DNA of 64,000 nt from Hamadaea tsunoensis DSM 44101 (GTDB lineage: Bacteria > Actinomycetota > Actinomycetes > Mycobacteriales > Micromonosporaceae): NCBI RefSeq assembly GCF_000428945.1, contig NZ_AUAX01000009.1, positions 186,001 to 250,000 on the forward strand. Reading direction: 5' to 3'. How positions within the stretch are numbered: position 1 is the stretch's first letter; each line of letters opens with the position of its first letter. A model generated the notes under the pieces. The model ran no database searches. It was not told the DNA's origin and was given only the letters and a program-made list of their open reading frames with translations. This document shows positions 1 through 10,119 of the stretch, piece after piece. A program made the position numbers and the translations under genes.

Positions 1-54
1 ACACACTAAGGGCGACGAATGGCGTTGCGGGGTGTGTGAGGCGGTGCGTGCGCG

Positions 55-978
55 GTGCGCAGACTCGGGTGGCTCAAGTGGGGCGGTGTCCTCGCGATCA
101 TCGCGGTGCTGCTCGGCAGCGGGCACATGCTGGGGCAGATGTCGTCCAAGTCGCGCACCAAGCCGCCGGCCGCCGGTACGCACAGGAACGCGACCGCCGA
201 CGGCATCACCGACACGGCCCGGCAACCCGAGGCGGCGAAGCCCCGGCTCGTGGCCGCGCCGCCGCTCGCACCCCGGTCGGTTCCGATCACCGGACCCGAC
301 CACCCGCCGCTGCCGCGCGAGCCCAGCGGGCCGTACGGCAGCCGGATCACGACCGGCTACCCCGACGTGGCGCTCACGTTCGACGACGGGCCCGACCCGG
401 ACTGGACGCCGCAGGTGCTCGACCTGCTCGCGCGCTACCACGTGAAGGCGACGTTCTGCCTGATCGGGGTCAACGTCGTGCAGTTCCCCGCGCTGGTACG
501 CCGGATCGTCGCCGAAGGCCACACGATCTGCAACCACAGCTGGATCCACGACATCGCCCTCGGTACGCGTACTCCTGAGTGGATCCAGGCGGACCTGCGG
601 CGGACGAGCGACGCGATCCACGCGGCCGCGCCCGACGCGAAGATCTCGTACTACCGCCAACCCGGCGGGGCCTGGACGCCGGGGATCGTGGCGATCGCGA
701 CCCGGCTCGGCATGACGCCGCTGCACTGGCAGGTCGATCCGCGGGACTGGATGAAGCCGGGCACCGGAAGCATCCTGTCCACGATCCTCGGTGACACCCA
801 CCCCGGCTCGATCGTGCTCATGCACGACGGCGGGGGCAACCGTTCGCAGAGCGTGGCGGCACTCCGCACGATCCTCCCGAACTTCGTGGCCCGGTTCCAC
901 CTGGAGGCGCTGCCGCCCGGCGTGGACCCGCCGAAGCTCTACGGCATCCAGCTCCCGCTCCACGCCGGCCAGCAATAG
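55..978 (+). CDS. Membrane-anchored polysaccharide deacetylase (NodB homology domain, CE4)
   Basis: This 307-residue protein has an N-terminal hydrophobic segment (about residues 8-27) that should anchor it outside the membrane, then a proline-rich linker, then a NodB domain from about residue 100. All five CE4 motifs are visible: TFDDGPD (metal and base Asp), HSWIHD (metal His pair), RQPGG, DPRDW and LMHDGG. Family knowledge predicts metal-dependent N-deacetylation of GlcNAc-type sugars in peptidoglycan or another surface polymer; the substrate is not shown. The GTG start at 55 places the membrane segment right after a short basic N-terminus. The gene runs toward the asparagine synthetase-like gene and ends beside palindromic element A. 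No other gene is visible to its left. Confidence 0.9.
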   Translation: MRRLGWLKWGGVLAIIAVLLGSGHMLGQMSSKSRTKPPAAGTHRNATADGITDTARQPEAAKPRLVAAPPLAPRSVPITGPDHPPLPREPSGPYGSRITTGYPDVALTFDDGPDPDWTPQVLDLLARYHVKATFCLIGVNVVQFPALVRRIVAEGHTICNHSWIHDIALGTRTPEWIQADLRRTSDAIHAAAPDAKISYYRQPGGAWTPGIVAIATRLGMTPLHWQVDPRDWMKPGTGSILSTILGDTHPGSIVLMHDGGGNRSQSVAALRTILPNFVARFHLEALPPGVDPPKLYGIQLPLHAGQQ

Positions 979-986
979 CCGCCCTG

Positions 987-1065
987 ATGATCCGGTTTGG
1001 ATCAGGGAAATCACCCGAATCATGGACCAAGATTCGGGTGGAAAACCTGATCCAAGCCGGATCAT
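987..1065. repeat. 79-bp palindromic intergenic element, copy A
   Basis: A nested inverted repeat. The outer 20-bp arms at 987-1006 and 1046-1065 match at 19 of 20 positions. The inner 10-bp arms (CACCCGAATC at 1012-1021 and GATTCGGGTG at 1031-1040) are perfect, with a 9-base centre. The arms are separated by A-rich 5-base bulges (GAAAT and GAAAA). It lies between the convergent 3' ends of the deacetylase and the asparagine synthetase-like gene. Copies B and C elsewhere in the window share the design and much of the sequence. It may serve as a bidirectional terminator or be a REP-like element. Confidence 0.9.
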
Positions 1066-1084
1066 GGGAGCGGGAGGGGCGCTG

Positions 1085-2632
1085 TCAGGAGGGGCGGCGG
1101 GGCGGGAAGGCGTTCCAGCGCAAGGCTCCCAGCAGGTCCCGGGCGTGCTCCCAGACCGTGTAGTCCGGCGCCACCGTCGCGAGCCGGTCGAGGTCGTAGC
1201 CGCTCCGCGCGAGCAGCGTGTCGAAGTCCCGGCGTACCGGTTCGAGCAGGTCGTAGCCGTAGGACCGGTGCAGCCGGGCGAACAGCGGCTTGTACAGCCG
1301 GGCCCGTTCGTGCAGCCCCGACGAGTAGGACATCGGGTTCTTGGGCCGGTTCAGGATGTACTCCGGCAGTTCGCCCCGGAACGCCTGCCGCAGGATCCAC
1401 TTCTCCACGCCGTCGCGTACCTTGACGTCGACCGGGAGGCGGAGCGCGAGGCGTACCAGGGCGAGGTCGAGGAACGGTACGCGTGCCTCCACCCCCTGGC
1501 CCATGCTCGCCCGGTCCACCCGCTGCAGCTCGGTACGCGACAAGTTGCGGATCTTGTGCAGGAACAGCCGCCGGGCGGCCACCGGCGGTACGCGGCGGTA
1601 CATGGAGTAGCCGCCGAACAGTTCGTCGGAGCCGTCGCCGGTGAGCACCACCTTGACGCCGGCCTCGTGGACCCGGCGGAACAGCGGTACGGAGACGACC
1701 GCGTTGATGATGTCGCCGTACTCGGTCAGCTCGCCGAGCCGGATCGCCTCCCGGATGTCGGGCAGGCGGATGTCGCCGGGGCGCACTTCGATGATCTCGT
1801 GGCGTACGCCGAGGTCGGCCGTGAGCCGCCGCGCGTACGCGAGATCCGGGCTGTCCGGCGCCCCGATCGTGAAGGCCACGCAGTCGGGGTGGACCTTGCG
1901 CACCTCGTGCAGGGTCAGTGAACTGTCGAGCCCGCCGGACAGGATGACGCCGACGGTGAGATCGGTGTCCACGCGTACGCGGATCGCGTCCACGACGGCC
2001 GCGCGGACCAGCGCGACGGCCTCGTCGAGATCTTCGATCAGCGGCTCGTCGAAGCCGAGGTCGATGTAGGGCGCCAGCGCCGGACCGTCCACCGCGGACG
2101 CCCAGCCGTGGTGGCCGGGCGGCACCTCCCGGATCGGGGCGCCCGCCGGTACGAGGGCCTTGGCCTCCGACGCGATGTGCAGCCGGTCGCCCGTGCGCGA
2201 CCAGTACAGCGGCTTCACGCCCAACGGGTCCCGGGCGAGGTAGACGCGGCCGGTCGGGCGCTCGACGGCGGCGAAGGCGTACTCGCCCCGGAAGTGGCGC
2301 ACGGCTTCGGCGCCCCAGTGCCGGAACGCCTCCAGCACGACCTCGGTGTCGCTCTCGGTGCCGAACAGCCGGCCCGCCGCGGTCAGGTCGGCCCGCAGCT
2401 CACGGTGGTTGAAGATCTCACCGTTGAAGCACAGCAGCCAGGTGCCGTCGGGCGAGGTCCACGGCTGCACCGCGTGTTCACGGTCGACGATCCGCAGGCG
2501 CTGCGTACCGGCGAGCAGGTCGTCGGCGCAGGCCACCTCGGAGACCTCGCCGCGGGCCGCGAGCGCGCCGAGCATGCGGTCGAAGAGGTCCGCGTCGGCG
2601 CCGGCCCCGAGGACGAGGGCGATTCCGCACAT
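1085..2632 (-). CDS. AsnB-type glutamine-dependent amidotransferase (asparagine synthetase family)
   Basis: This 515-residue protein begins MCGIA, so Met removal exposes Cys as the class II glutaminase nucleophile; that is why this start is preferred to one nine codons upstream. The start is preceded by an AGGAG ribosome site inside the end of the previous gene. The glutaminase half shows NGEIFNH and GTESDTE. The synthetase half shows the PP-loop LSGGLDSS and GDGSDELFGGY. Both half-reactions (glutamine hydrolysis, ATP-dependent amidation) therefore look intact. It is last in a minus-strand operon with an M15-like protein, a MurJ-like flippase and a lipoprotein. Relatives include free asparagine synthetase and LtsA/AsnB enzymes that amidate diaminopimelate in peptidoglycan. 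The operon favours a wall substrate, but that is inference. Confidence 0.88.
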   Translation of the reverse strand: MCGIALVLGAGADADLFDRMLGALAARGEVSEVACADDLLAGTQRLRIVDREHAVQPWTSPDGTWLLCFNGEIFNHRELRADLTAAGRLFGTESDTEVVLEAFRHWGAEAVRHFRGEYAFAAVERPTGRVYLARDPLGVKPLYWSRTGDRLHIASEAKALVPAGAPIREVPPGHHGWASAVDGPALAPYIDLGFDEPLIEDLDEAVALVRAAVVDAIRVRVDTDLTVGVILSGGLDSSLTLHEVRKVHPDCVAFTIGAPDSPDLAYARRLTADLGVRHEIIEVRPGDIRLPDIREAIRLGELTEYGDIINAVVSVPLFRRVHEAGVKVVLTGDGSDELFGGYSMYRRVPPVAARRLFLHKIRNLSRTELQRVDRASMGQGVEARVPFLDLALVRLALRLPVDVKVRDGVEKWILRQAFRGELPEYILNRPKNPMSYSSGLHERARLYKPLFARLHRSYGYDLLEPVRRDFDTLLARSGYDLDRLATVAPDYTVWEHARDLLGALRWNAFPPRRPS

Positions 2633-2633
2633 G

Positions 2634-3452
2634 TCAGGCTCCTGCCTTCCCGCCGGCAAGCGCCGCCGCCGCGTCCGGGCTCACGCACACGTGCCACGCC
2701 TGGCCCTCGTCGATCACGTTCAGGTCGCCGGCGGCCTGCCGCTCCCGTAGCACCGCGGCCAGCTCGCCGGCCACGCCGAGGCGCGCGTACCAGGCCATCT
2801 CCAGGTCGGCGGCGTATCCCGTGCAGTGCGCGCTCGGCGACAGCGCCGCGTACCCCAGGCTCTTCAGCCGCTGCTGATGCTCCAGGCTGCGGGTCAGGCT
2901 GGTCACCCACAGCGGCCGCGTGAAGGCGGCGGCCATCTGCTCCACCAGCTCCGCGACCTCCATCCGCGTACGCGTGGACAGCAGCCCCGAAGTCCGCGGA
3001 GTGTGGTCCGGGAGGGCCCGGCGGGCGACGGCGCGGACGGCCCGCCCGGCGTAGGTCCGCGGCTGCCGTCGATAGTGGACGATCCCGCGCGCGCGGAGCG
3101 GGGCGATGTCGGTCAGCTCGGCCGCCGTGGCGATCTCGTCGTCCGTCGCGTAGGGCCGGACGTCGCCCCACCAGGCGGCGTCGATCTGCGCGTACCACCA
3201 GATCCGCAGGAACGCGAGGAGATCCGCGGCGGAGCTGCGCCGGTTCGGCTGGTAGGCGTGTACCTCGGTGGCGAGGCGGTCGAGGGCGGCGAGGGCGCCG
3301 CCCGGCGTGGCGGTGAGGACGATGGCGAGCTCGGCCGTGTCCTCGACCCGGTCGCGGGCGACGATGTCGATCTTGTGGTGGTCGCCGCTCGCCGCGTGCG
3401 GGGCGAGGTCGAGCAGCAGGTCGGCCACGGCCTCGCGGTAACGGGCGATCAC
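2634..3452 (-). CDS. DUF5715-like protein with an M15/VanY-type zinc-site signature
   Basis: A 272-residue protein without a clear signal peptide. The first half is helical and unrecognised. The last third resembles M15 D,D-carboxypeptidases: TSLTRSLEHQ (about 184-193), then SAHCTGYAAD, which gives His209 and Asp216 with the exact H-x6-D spacing of VanY-type zinc ligands, then AWHV with a third His at 254. The Glu that normally sits three residues before that His (EPWH) is not there; the nearest is Glu249. It could be a shifted-base peptidase or a non-catalytic binding protein. The GTG start overlaps the murJ-like stop (GTGA), and the stop lies one base from the amidotransferase start, so translation is probably coupled. 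Confidence 0.7.
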   Translation of the reverse strand: MIARYREAVADLLLDLAPHAASGDHHKIDIVARDRVEDTAELAIVLTATPGGALAALDRLATEVHAYQPNRRSSAADLLAFLRIWWYAQIDAAWWGDVRPYATDDEIATAAELTDIAPLRARGIVHYRRQPRTYAGRAVRAVARRALPDHTPRTSGLLSTRTRMEVAELVEQMAAAFTRPLWVTSLTRSLEHQQRLKSLGYAALSPSAHCTGYAADLEMAWYARLGVAGELAAVLRERQAAGDLNVIDEGQAWHVCVSPDAAAALAGGKAGA

Positions 3453-4906
3453 AAACGGAGATTCTGTGGCAAAGAATGCGAATTGTCCATTTCTTGCGGC
3501 TGGGCGCGCCGGAATCGACGGCCGAGTACGCCCAGCTCAGCCGCCACGGCTCGGGCCACGGCCGCCGGCCCGGCCGCTCCTCGCAGCGGCCGCACGAGAT
3601 TCCCCGCGTACCAGCCGGCCACTGTGGACAATCCCGTCACCGCGCCGAGGGCGGGCACGACCCAGCCGGCCGGCAGCAGCAGCGGCGCGGCCAGGAACAG
3701 CGGCACCCGTACGCCGGTCATGACGAGATTGAGCACGACCGGCGTACGCGCGTCCTTGAGCGCGTACAGCGCCTGCCGTTGCAGGGTGCTGACAGCCAGC
3801 GGGACGAGGCCGAACGCGGCGACGGCCAGCGTGACGCCGACCGAGCGGGCCTGCCCGGCGTCGACGCGGCCGCGGGCGAAGGCGAGTTCGGCCAGCCACG
3901 GGCCGAGCGTCACGAAGACGAGGGTGACGGGAAGCAGGGCGAGAGCCGACCAGGCCGCGCCGCGCCGCAGGTCCGACCGCAGCGCCTCGGCGTCGGCGTC
4001 GGCCGCGTGCCGGCTCATCCGGGGCAGCAGGGCCGACTGCAGGGCGACCGCGAGAACGCCGTAGGGCATCTGGAACAGCAGGTTCGCGTTGGCGTACACG
4101 GCCGAACCCGTGCCCGACGCGCGGCCGGCCGTGTTGGCGGCATAGGTCAGCACGAGGAAGCCGAGCTGGCTCAGGGCGCAGTCGGCCAGCACCCAGGCGC
4201 CGAGCCGGCCGGCCTCGCCGAGTCCGGTGCCGCGCCAGTCCCAGCGCCACCGCCACCGCACGCCGGCCCGCCGCAGGAACGGCAGGACGACGGCCGCCTG
4301 TATCCCGATGCCCAGAGCCGTTCCGAGGCCGAGCAGCCAGGCGCCGCTGCCATGGCTCGGAATGTCACCCCTCCGCAGGAGAATGACGCCCGTGGCGATG
4401 ACGACGAGGTTGTTGGCGACCGGAGCCCACGCCGCCGGGCCGAACAACCCGCGGCTGGCGAGGACCGCCCCGGCGAGACCGCCGATCGCATAGAACACGA
4501 TCTCCGTCAGCAGGAGCCGGGCGAGCAGCGTACCGAGGGCTACTTGATCGGCGTTTCCGGTGATGCCGTAAAGCCGGACCAGCGCCGGTGCGCAGAGGAT
4601 CGCGATCACCGTCACGGCTGCCATCGCGACCGTGACGAGCGTCAGCAGCCGCTGGGCGTACGCGACCCCGCCGTCGGCGTCCCGGGTGGACGCGTGCACC
4701 AGCAACGGGACCGCGGTCGCGGCCAGCATGCCGCCGAGGAGCAGCTCGAAGACGACCGTCGGCAGCACGTTCGCGGTCGCGTACGCGTCCCCGGCCGCGC
4801 CCACGCCGACGGCCGCCGTGATGACGAGGGTGCGGGCGAAACCGGTGACGCGGGAGACGGCACTGCCGGCCGCGAGGACGCCCGCCGCCCGGCGTACCGA
4901 GATCAC
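3449..4906 (-). CDS. MurJ/MviN-family lipid flippase
   Basis: A 485-residue polytopic membrane protein of the MOP superfamily, related to MurJ, which moves lipid II across the membrane. The N-terminus keeps the positions of E. coli MurJ Arg18, Arg24 and Asp39 (SRVTGFAR and GDAY here). The Arg52-Arg53 pair is replaced by Phe-Glu. The start GTG at 4906 sits within imperfect direct repeats of ggatcactgg (about 4900-4930) and lacks a strong ribosome site. The gene begins 19 bases after the lipoprotein stop and overlaps the next gene by four bases. Actinobacteria often encode another, larger MviN, so this may be a paralogue with a specialised lipid-linked substrate. Confidence 0.82.
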   Translation of the reverse strand: MISVRRAAGVLAAGSAVSRVTGFARTLVITAAVGVGAAGDAYATANVLPTVVFELLLGGMLAATAVPLLVHASTRDADGGVAYAQRLLTLVTVAMAAVTVIAILCAPALVRLYGITGNADQVALGTLLARLLLTEIVFYAIGGLAGAVLASRGLFGPAAWAPVANNLVVIATGVILLRRGDIPSHGSGAWLLGLGTALGIGIQAAVVLPFLRRAGVRWRWRWDWRGTGLGEAGRLGAWVLADCALSQLGFLVLTYAANTAGRASGTGSAVYANANLLFQMPYGVLAVALQSALLPRMSRHAADADAEALRSDLRRGAAWSALALLPVTLVFVTLGPWLAELAFARGRVDAGQARSVGVTLAVAAFGLVPLAVSTLQRQALYALKDARTPVVLNLVMTGVRVPLFLAAPLLLPAGWVVPALGAVTGLSTVAGWYAGNLVRPLRGAAGPAAVARAVAAELGVLGRRFRRAQPQEMDNSHSLPQNLRL

Positions 4907-4925
4907 TGGAGGATCACTGGGGGGA

Positions 4926-6083
4926 TCACCGGATGTTGCTCGTGTGCCCCAGCGAGTACCGGCCCGGCTGCGGCCAGACGAGCAGCCCGTGCGGGCCGTC
5001 GCCGACCGGGATGCGGGCCTTCAGATGACCGGTGGTCGTGTCGAAGGCGTACACCTCGCCGTTGTAGCGGCCGGCCAGCCACAGCGTCTTGCCGTCGGCG
5101 GAGACCCCGCCCATGTCCGGCGAGCCGCCGCCGGGGATCACCCACTTGGTGACGGGTTTGCGGGTGGCGACGTCGATGACGGAGATGGTGCCTTCGTCGC
5201 GATTGGACACGAACACCCGCTTGCCGTCCCGGCTGAAGTAGATGCCGTGCGCCCCGGCTCCCGTCGGGATGAAGCCGGTCCGCTTGTGTGCCTGGTTGTC
5301 GAAGACGTAGACGCCGTTGGCGTGCATGTCGGCGGTGAAGAAGGCCGAGCCGTCCGGCAGCAGCCGGGTGTCCTGCGGCATGCCGTCGGCCACCACGTCC
5401 AGCGGGATCTCCCGGATCAGGTTGCCGGTGGCCACGTCGATCACCATCATCCGGTTCGCGAACTCGCAGCTGACCAGCGCGATCTTCTCGTCCGCCGAGA
5501 AGTCCATGTGGTTGATGCCCGCGCAGGCCGGGAAGTGCACGGACTTCACCCGCTTCCACGTCGTCGGGTCGTAGAAGTCCAGCCGCTGGTACGCCTCGGC
5601 GACGACCCACGCGTACTTGCCGCCGGGGGTGAAGTAGAGGTTGTAGACGTCCTCGACCGGGATGATCTTCCCTGGCTTCCCGGTACGCGGATCGATCGGC
5701 CGGACCGACCCGCCCGGTACGCGGCTCGCCGTCACGTAGAGCGTCCGCATGTCGTAGGACGGCACGATGTGCTGCGGCTCGCCCCCGCCCGCGAAGTGGT
5801 CGACGATCTTGTAGGTCGCCGGGTCGATGACGTAGACGTCGTCGCTCAGCGTGTCCGGCACGTAGATGAGCGCCTTGTCCTGGGCGACGTCCGGCCGGAT
5901 CCGGCCGGCTTCGGCCGCGGCGTACACATTGAATGGTCCGCTGGGACTCGGACTGGGGCTCGGCGCGACGGAGACCGCGACGGCCGTGTTCGGCGCGCGG
6001 TCCGCGGGCTTCGAGCAGGCCGCCGGCAACGCGGCGAGCGGCAGAGCGGCGGCGAGAGCGAAAAGTGTGGTGAGGCGGCGCAC
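4926..6083 (-). CDS. YVTN-type beta-propeller lipoprotein
   Basis: A 385-residue secreted protein. The signal peptide ends in LPAAC, with Cys23 as the likely lipidation site (the -3 residue is Pro, slightly atypical). A Ser/Pro linker (PSPSPSPSGP) leads into repeated blades of the YVTN/surface-antigen beta-propeller type: DDVYVIDPAT, RMMVIDVATG, GTISVIDVAT and EVYAFDTTTG. Such propellers bind partners or cofactors and are usually not enzymes. It is first in the operon leading to the murJ-like gene. The GTG start lies in the loop of a perfect inverted repeat (see 6065-6095), which may control its translation. Confidence 0.85.
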   Translation of the reverse strand: MRRLTTLFALAAALPLAALPAACSKPADRAPNTAVAVSVAPSPSPSPSGPFNVYAAAEAGRIRPDVAQDKALIYVPDTLSDDVYVIDPATYKIVDHFAGGGEPQHIVPSYDMRTLYVTASRVPGGSVRPIDPRTGKPGKIIPVEDVYNLYFTPGGKYAWVVAEAYQRLDFYDPTTWKRVKSVHFPACAGINHMDFSADEKIALVSCEFANRMMVIDVATGNLIREIPLDVVADGMPQDTRLLPDGSAFFTADMHANGVYVFDNQAHKRTGFIPTGAGAHGIYFSRDGKRVFVSNRDEGTISVIDVATRKPVTKWVIPGGGSPDMGGVSADGKTLWLAGRYNGEVYAFDTTTGHLKARIPVGDGPHGLLVWPQPGRYSLGHTSNIR

Positions 6084-6095
6084 GCCTCACCACAC
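6065..6095 (-). promoter_or_regulatory. Perfect 12-bp inverted repeat enclosing a start codon
   Basis: The arms GTGTGGTGAGGC (6065-6076) and GCCTCACCACAC (6084-6095) are exactly complementary with a 7-base spacer. In the minus-strand mRNA the 5' arm contains the ribosome-site-like GGTGAGG, the loop holds the GTG start of the lipoprotein gene, and the 3' arm is the start of its coding sequence. This could be a translational switch or an operator. Confidence 0.7.
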
Positions 6096-6133
6096 TAGTT
6101 ACTCAAAAGGGATATGTATCCCGAACCGGCAGA

Positions 6134-8661
6134 TTAAGCATCAAGCAACATCGCGCACCGGATCAGTCCCAGGTGGCTGTACGCCTGCGGATGGTTGCCG
6201 AGACCGCGCTCGGAGTCCGGGTCGTACTGCTCGGGGAGCAGCCCCGTCGGCCCGGCCGTGTCCACCATCAACTCGAACAGCTCCTCGGCGTCGGTACGCC
6301 GTCCCGTCCGCAGGTACGCCTCGATGAGCCAGGCGGTGCAGATGTGGAAGCCGCCCTCCCGGCCCGGCAGGTTGTCGTCCCACCGGTAGCGGTAGACGAC
6401 GGGGCCGCTGCGCAGGTCGGCCTCGATGGCCAGGACCGTGGACAGGAACCGGGGGTCGTCGTCCGCCAGCAGCCCGGACAGCCCGATCCACAGCGACGAG
6501 GCGTCCATCTCCGGGTGCCCGTACGCCACGGTGTAGGCCCCGGCCTCCTCCATCCACCCCTGCGTGAGGACGTTCTCGGCGATCTTGTCGCGGAGCGCGA
6601 CCCACTCGCTCGTGTCCTGCTCGCCGAAGTGCGCGGCGACCGCCAGGGCACGGTCGACCGTCATCCAGCACATGACCTTCGAGTAGACGTGGTGCCGGGG
6701 GGCGATACGCGCCTCCCACAGGCCGTGGTCGGGCTCGTGCCAGCGGCGCTCGACCGCCTGCACCATCGCCTCCAGGACCCGCCACTCCTCGTCGCGTACC
6801 TTGCCGCGCTTCTCGACCACGGCCGCGAGCAGGTCGGCGATCGGGCCGAACACGTCGAGCTGCAGCTGCGCGTCGGCCGCGTTGCCGACGCGTACCGGGC
6901 GGGAACCGGCGTAGCCCGGCAGCGTGTCGATGACCGCCTCCGGCCCCAGCGGCAGGCCGTCGATCCCGTACAGCGGGTGCAGGCGCTCGGGGTGCCCGCC
7001 GGTCCGCTCCACGCAACCGTCCACCCAGCGCAGCAGGGCCTCGGCTTCCTCCAGCGAGCCGAGGTCCACGAGCGCGCGGGCGGTCATCGAGGCGTCCCGC
7101 AGCCAGCAGTAGCGGTAGTCCCAGTTGCGTACGCCGCCCAGCTCCTCGGGCAGCGACGTCGTCGCCGCGGCGAGGATGCCGCCGGTGGGCTTGTGGCACA
7201 GCCCGCGCAGGGTCAGGGCGCTGCGCATCGTCAGGTCGCGGTGCTTGGTCGGCAGTTTCAGCGTCGCCGCCCACTCCCGCCACGGCCGCTCGGCCGACTC
7301 CAGCCGGTCGTTCACGCCCAGCGGATGCATCTCGGACACCTTGGTGGAGATCAGGCGGAGGTCCAGCAGGACGTCGCCGCCCATCGCCGCCAGGTCGACC
7401 AGGGCCCGCGCGGCGCCCCGGTCGTCGTCGATCTCCCAGTCGATCCCGGGCGAGTGCAGGGCCGACGGCTCGTTCGAGCCGAGGACCAGCAGGCCGCCGT
7501 CGCCGACGGGCTGCAGGCTCACGGCCACCTGCCCGAAACCGGGCCGCGGCGCGAATTCGATCACCACGGGAACGTTTCCGGTCAGCCGACGCAGCAGCGA
7601 GCCGTCCGCCAGCCAGTCCGTCACGGTCAGGCCCGACCAGCGGGTCTCGACCGTCATCGTGCCCGGCCGGTAGCGCTGCCCGAGCGGCAGGCCGCCCTTC
7701 TGCGGCGCGATCGAGAAATGTCCGGCCGGCGTACCGCCGACGAGATCGGCGAAGATGGCCGAGGAGTCCGGCCGCGGGTGGCACAGCCAGGAAACCCGGG
7801 CATCCGGGGTCACCAGGGCCACCGTGTTGCCGTCGGCGATCATCGAGTGCCGCTCGATCGGCACCGCCCGCTCGCCGAACAGCCAGTGCCGCCGGGTTTC
7901 CAGCAGAAGCCCGAGTACGCGGGCCGCCTGCATCGGATCGGCCACCCGGAAGTGCGCCTTGGTCTCGCCGGGGCCGATCTTCACGCCGAGATCCGGCCCG
8001 TGCAGGTGCGCGAAGGCGTTCTCGTCGGTGACGTCGTCCCCGAGGAAGATGACGGCGCTCGCCGACAGCTGCGTACGCAGCGCGTCGATCGCGGTGCCCT
8101 TGTGTGTCGAGATCACCGACAGTTCGATGACCTCCTTGCCGGACGTCACGTGCACGTCGGGCCAGGCGGCGGGTCCATTGCGGACCTCGTCCAGCGCGGC
8201 GGCACTGACCGCGGGGTCGAGGCCCCGGGTGTGCACGGCGATCGACGCGGGCTTCGCCTCCAGCCGGATGCCCGGATGCTTCTGGGCGATGGCCGTCAGC
8301 TCCGACTGCAATCGCGTACGCAGTGCGACGAGCTCGGGGGCGAGCCGTTGCACGAAGCCGACGTCGAACTCCGATCCGTGCGAGCCCACGAGATGCACCT
8401 CGCTGGGCAATCGGGAGAGCGCCGCCAGATCGCGGAGCGCCCGGCCGGAGACGACGGCAACTGTCGTCTGCGGGAGGGCGGCCAGTGACCGGATCGCGGC
8501 CACGGCCTCGGGCAGGGGTTTCGCCGCCGTCGGGTCCTCCACGATCGGCGCGAGCGTGCCGTCGTAGTCGCAGGCGACGAGAAGCAGCGGCACCCGGGCG
8601 ATCCGGGTCACCGCCGCTCGCAGATCGGGGTCGAATCCGTCCACGATGGTTTGAGCAGAAT

Positions 8662-8665
<4 letters not shown>
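6134..8665 (-). CDS. otsB: Trehalose-6-phosphate phosphatase fused to a GH15 glucoamylase/trehalase-like domain
   Basis: An 843-residue two-domain protein. Residues 1 to about 250 are a HAD-type OtsB domain with DYDGTLAPI (nucleophile Asp near 33), VVSGR and GDDVTDE. The remainder is a GH15 (alpha/alpha)6 domain with RNWDYRYCWLRDAS near residue 513 and a C-terminal helical barrel. OtsB dephosphorylates trehalose-6-phosphate. GH15 relatives in actinobacteria include trehalases and glucoamylase-like enzymes, so one chain may both make and break trehalose or trim alpha-glucans. The ATG at 8665 overlaps the otsA stop (ATGA); an in-frame ATG 39 bases upstream lies inside otsA and is less likely. 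Catalytic carboxylates of GH15 were not individually verified. Confidence 0.9.
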
Positions 8666-10056
<1,391 letters not shown>

Positions 10057-10119
10057 ACCAAGGATCCTATCGTGGCGATCTTGTCCTATTTATTCCTGTC
10101 CGCCCTATGGACTCGCAGG

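Noticed and set aside
1002-1050. Short shared peptide DPVWIREITRI encoded by all three 79-bp palindromes
   Set aside because: The similarity follows from the DNA repeat. The frames are short, lie between genes and lack starts or ribosome sites.
3449-4906. Loss of the MurJ Arg52-Arg53 pair as proof of a dead or novel flippase
   Set aside because: Actinobacterial MurJ homologues, as I recall them, commonly lack this pair, so the change alone says little about function.
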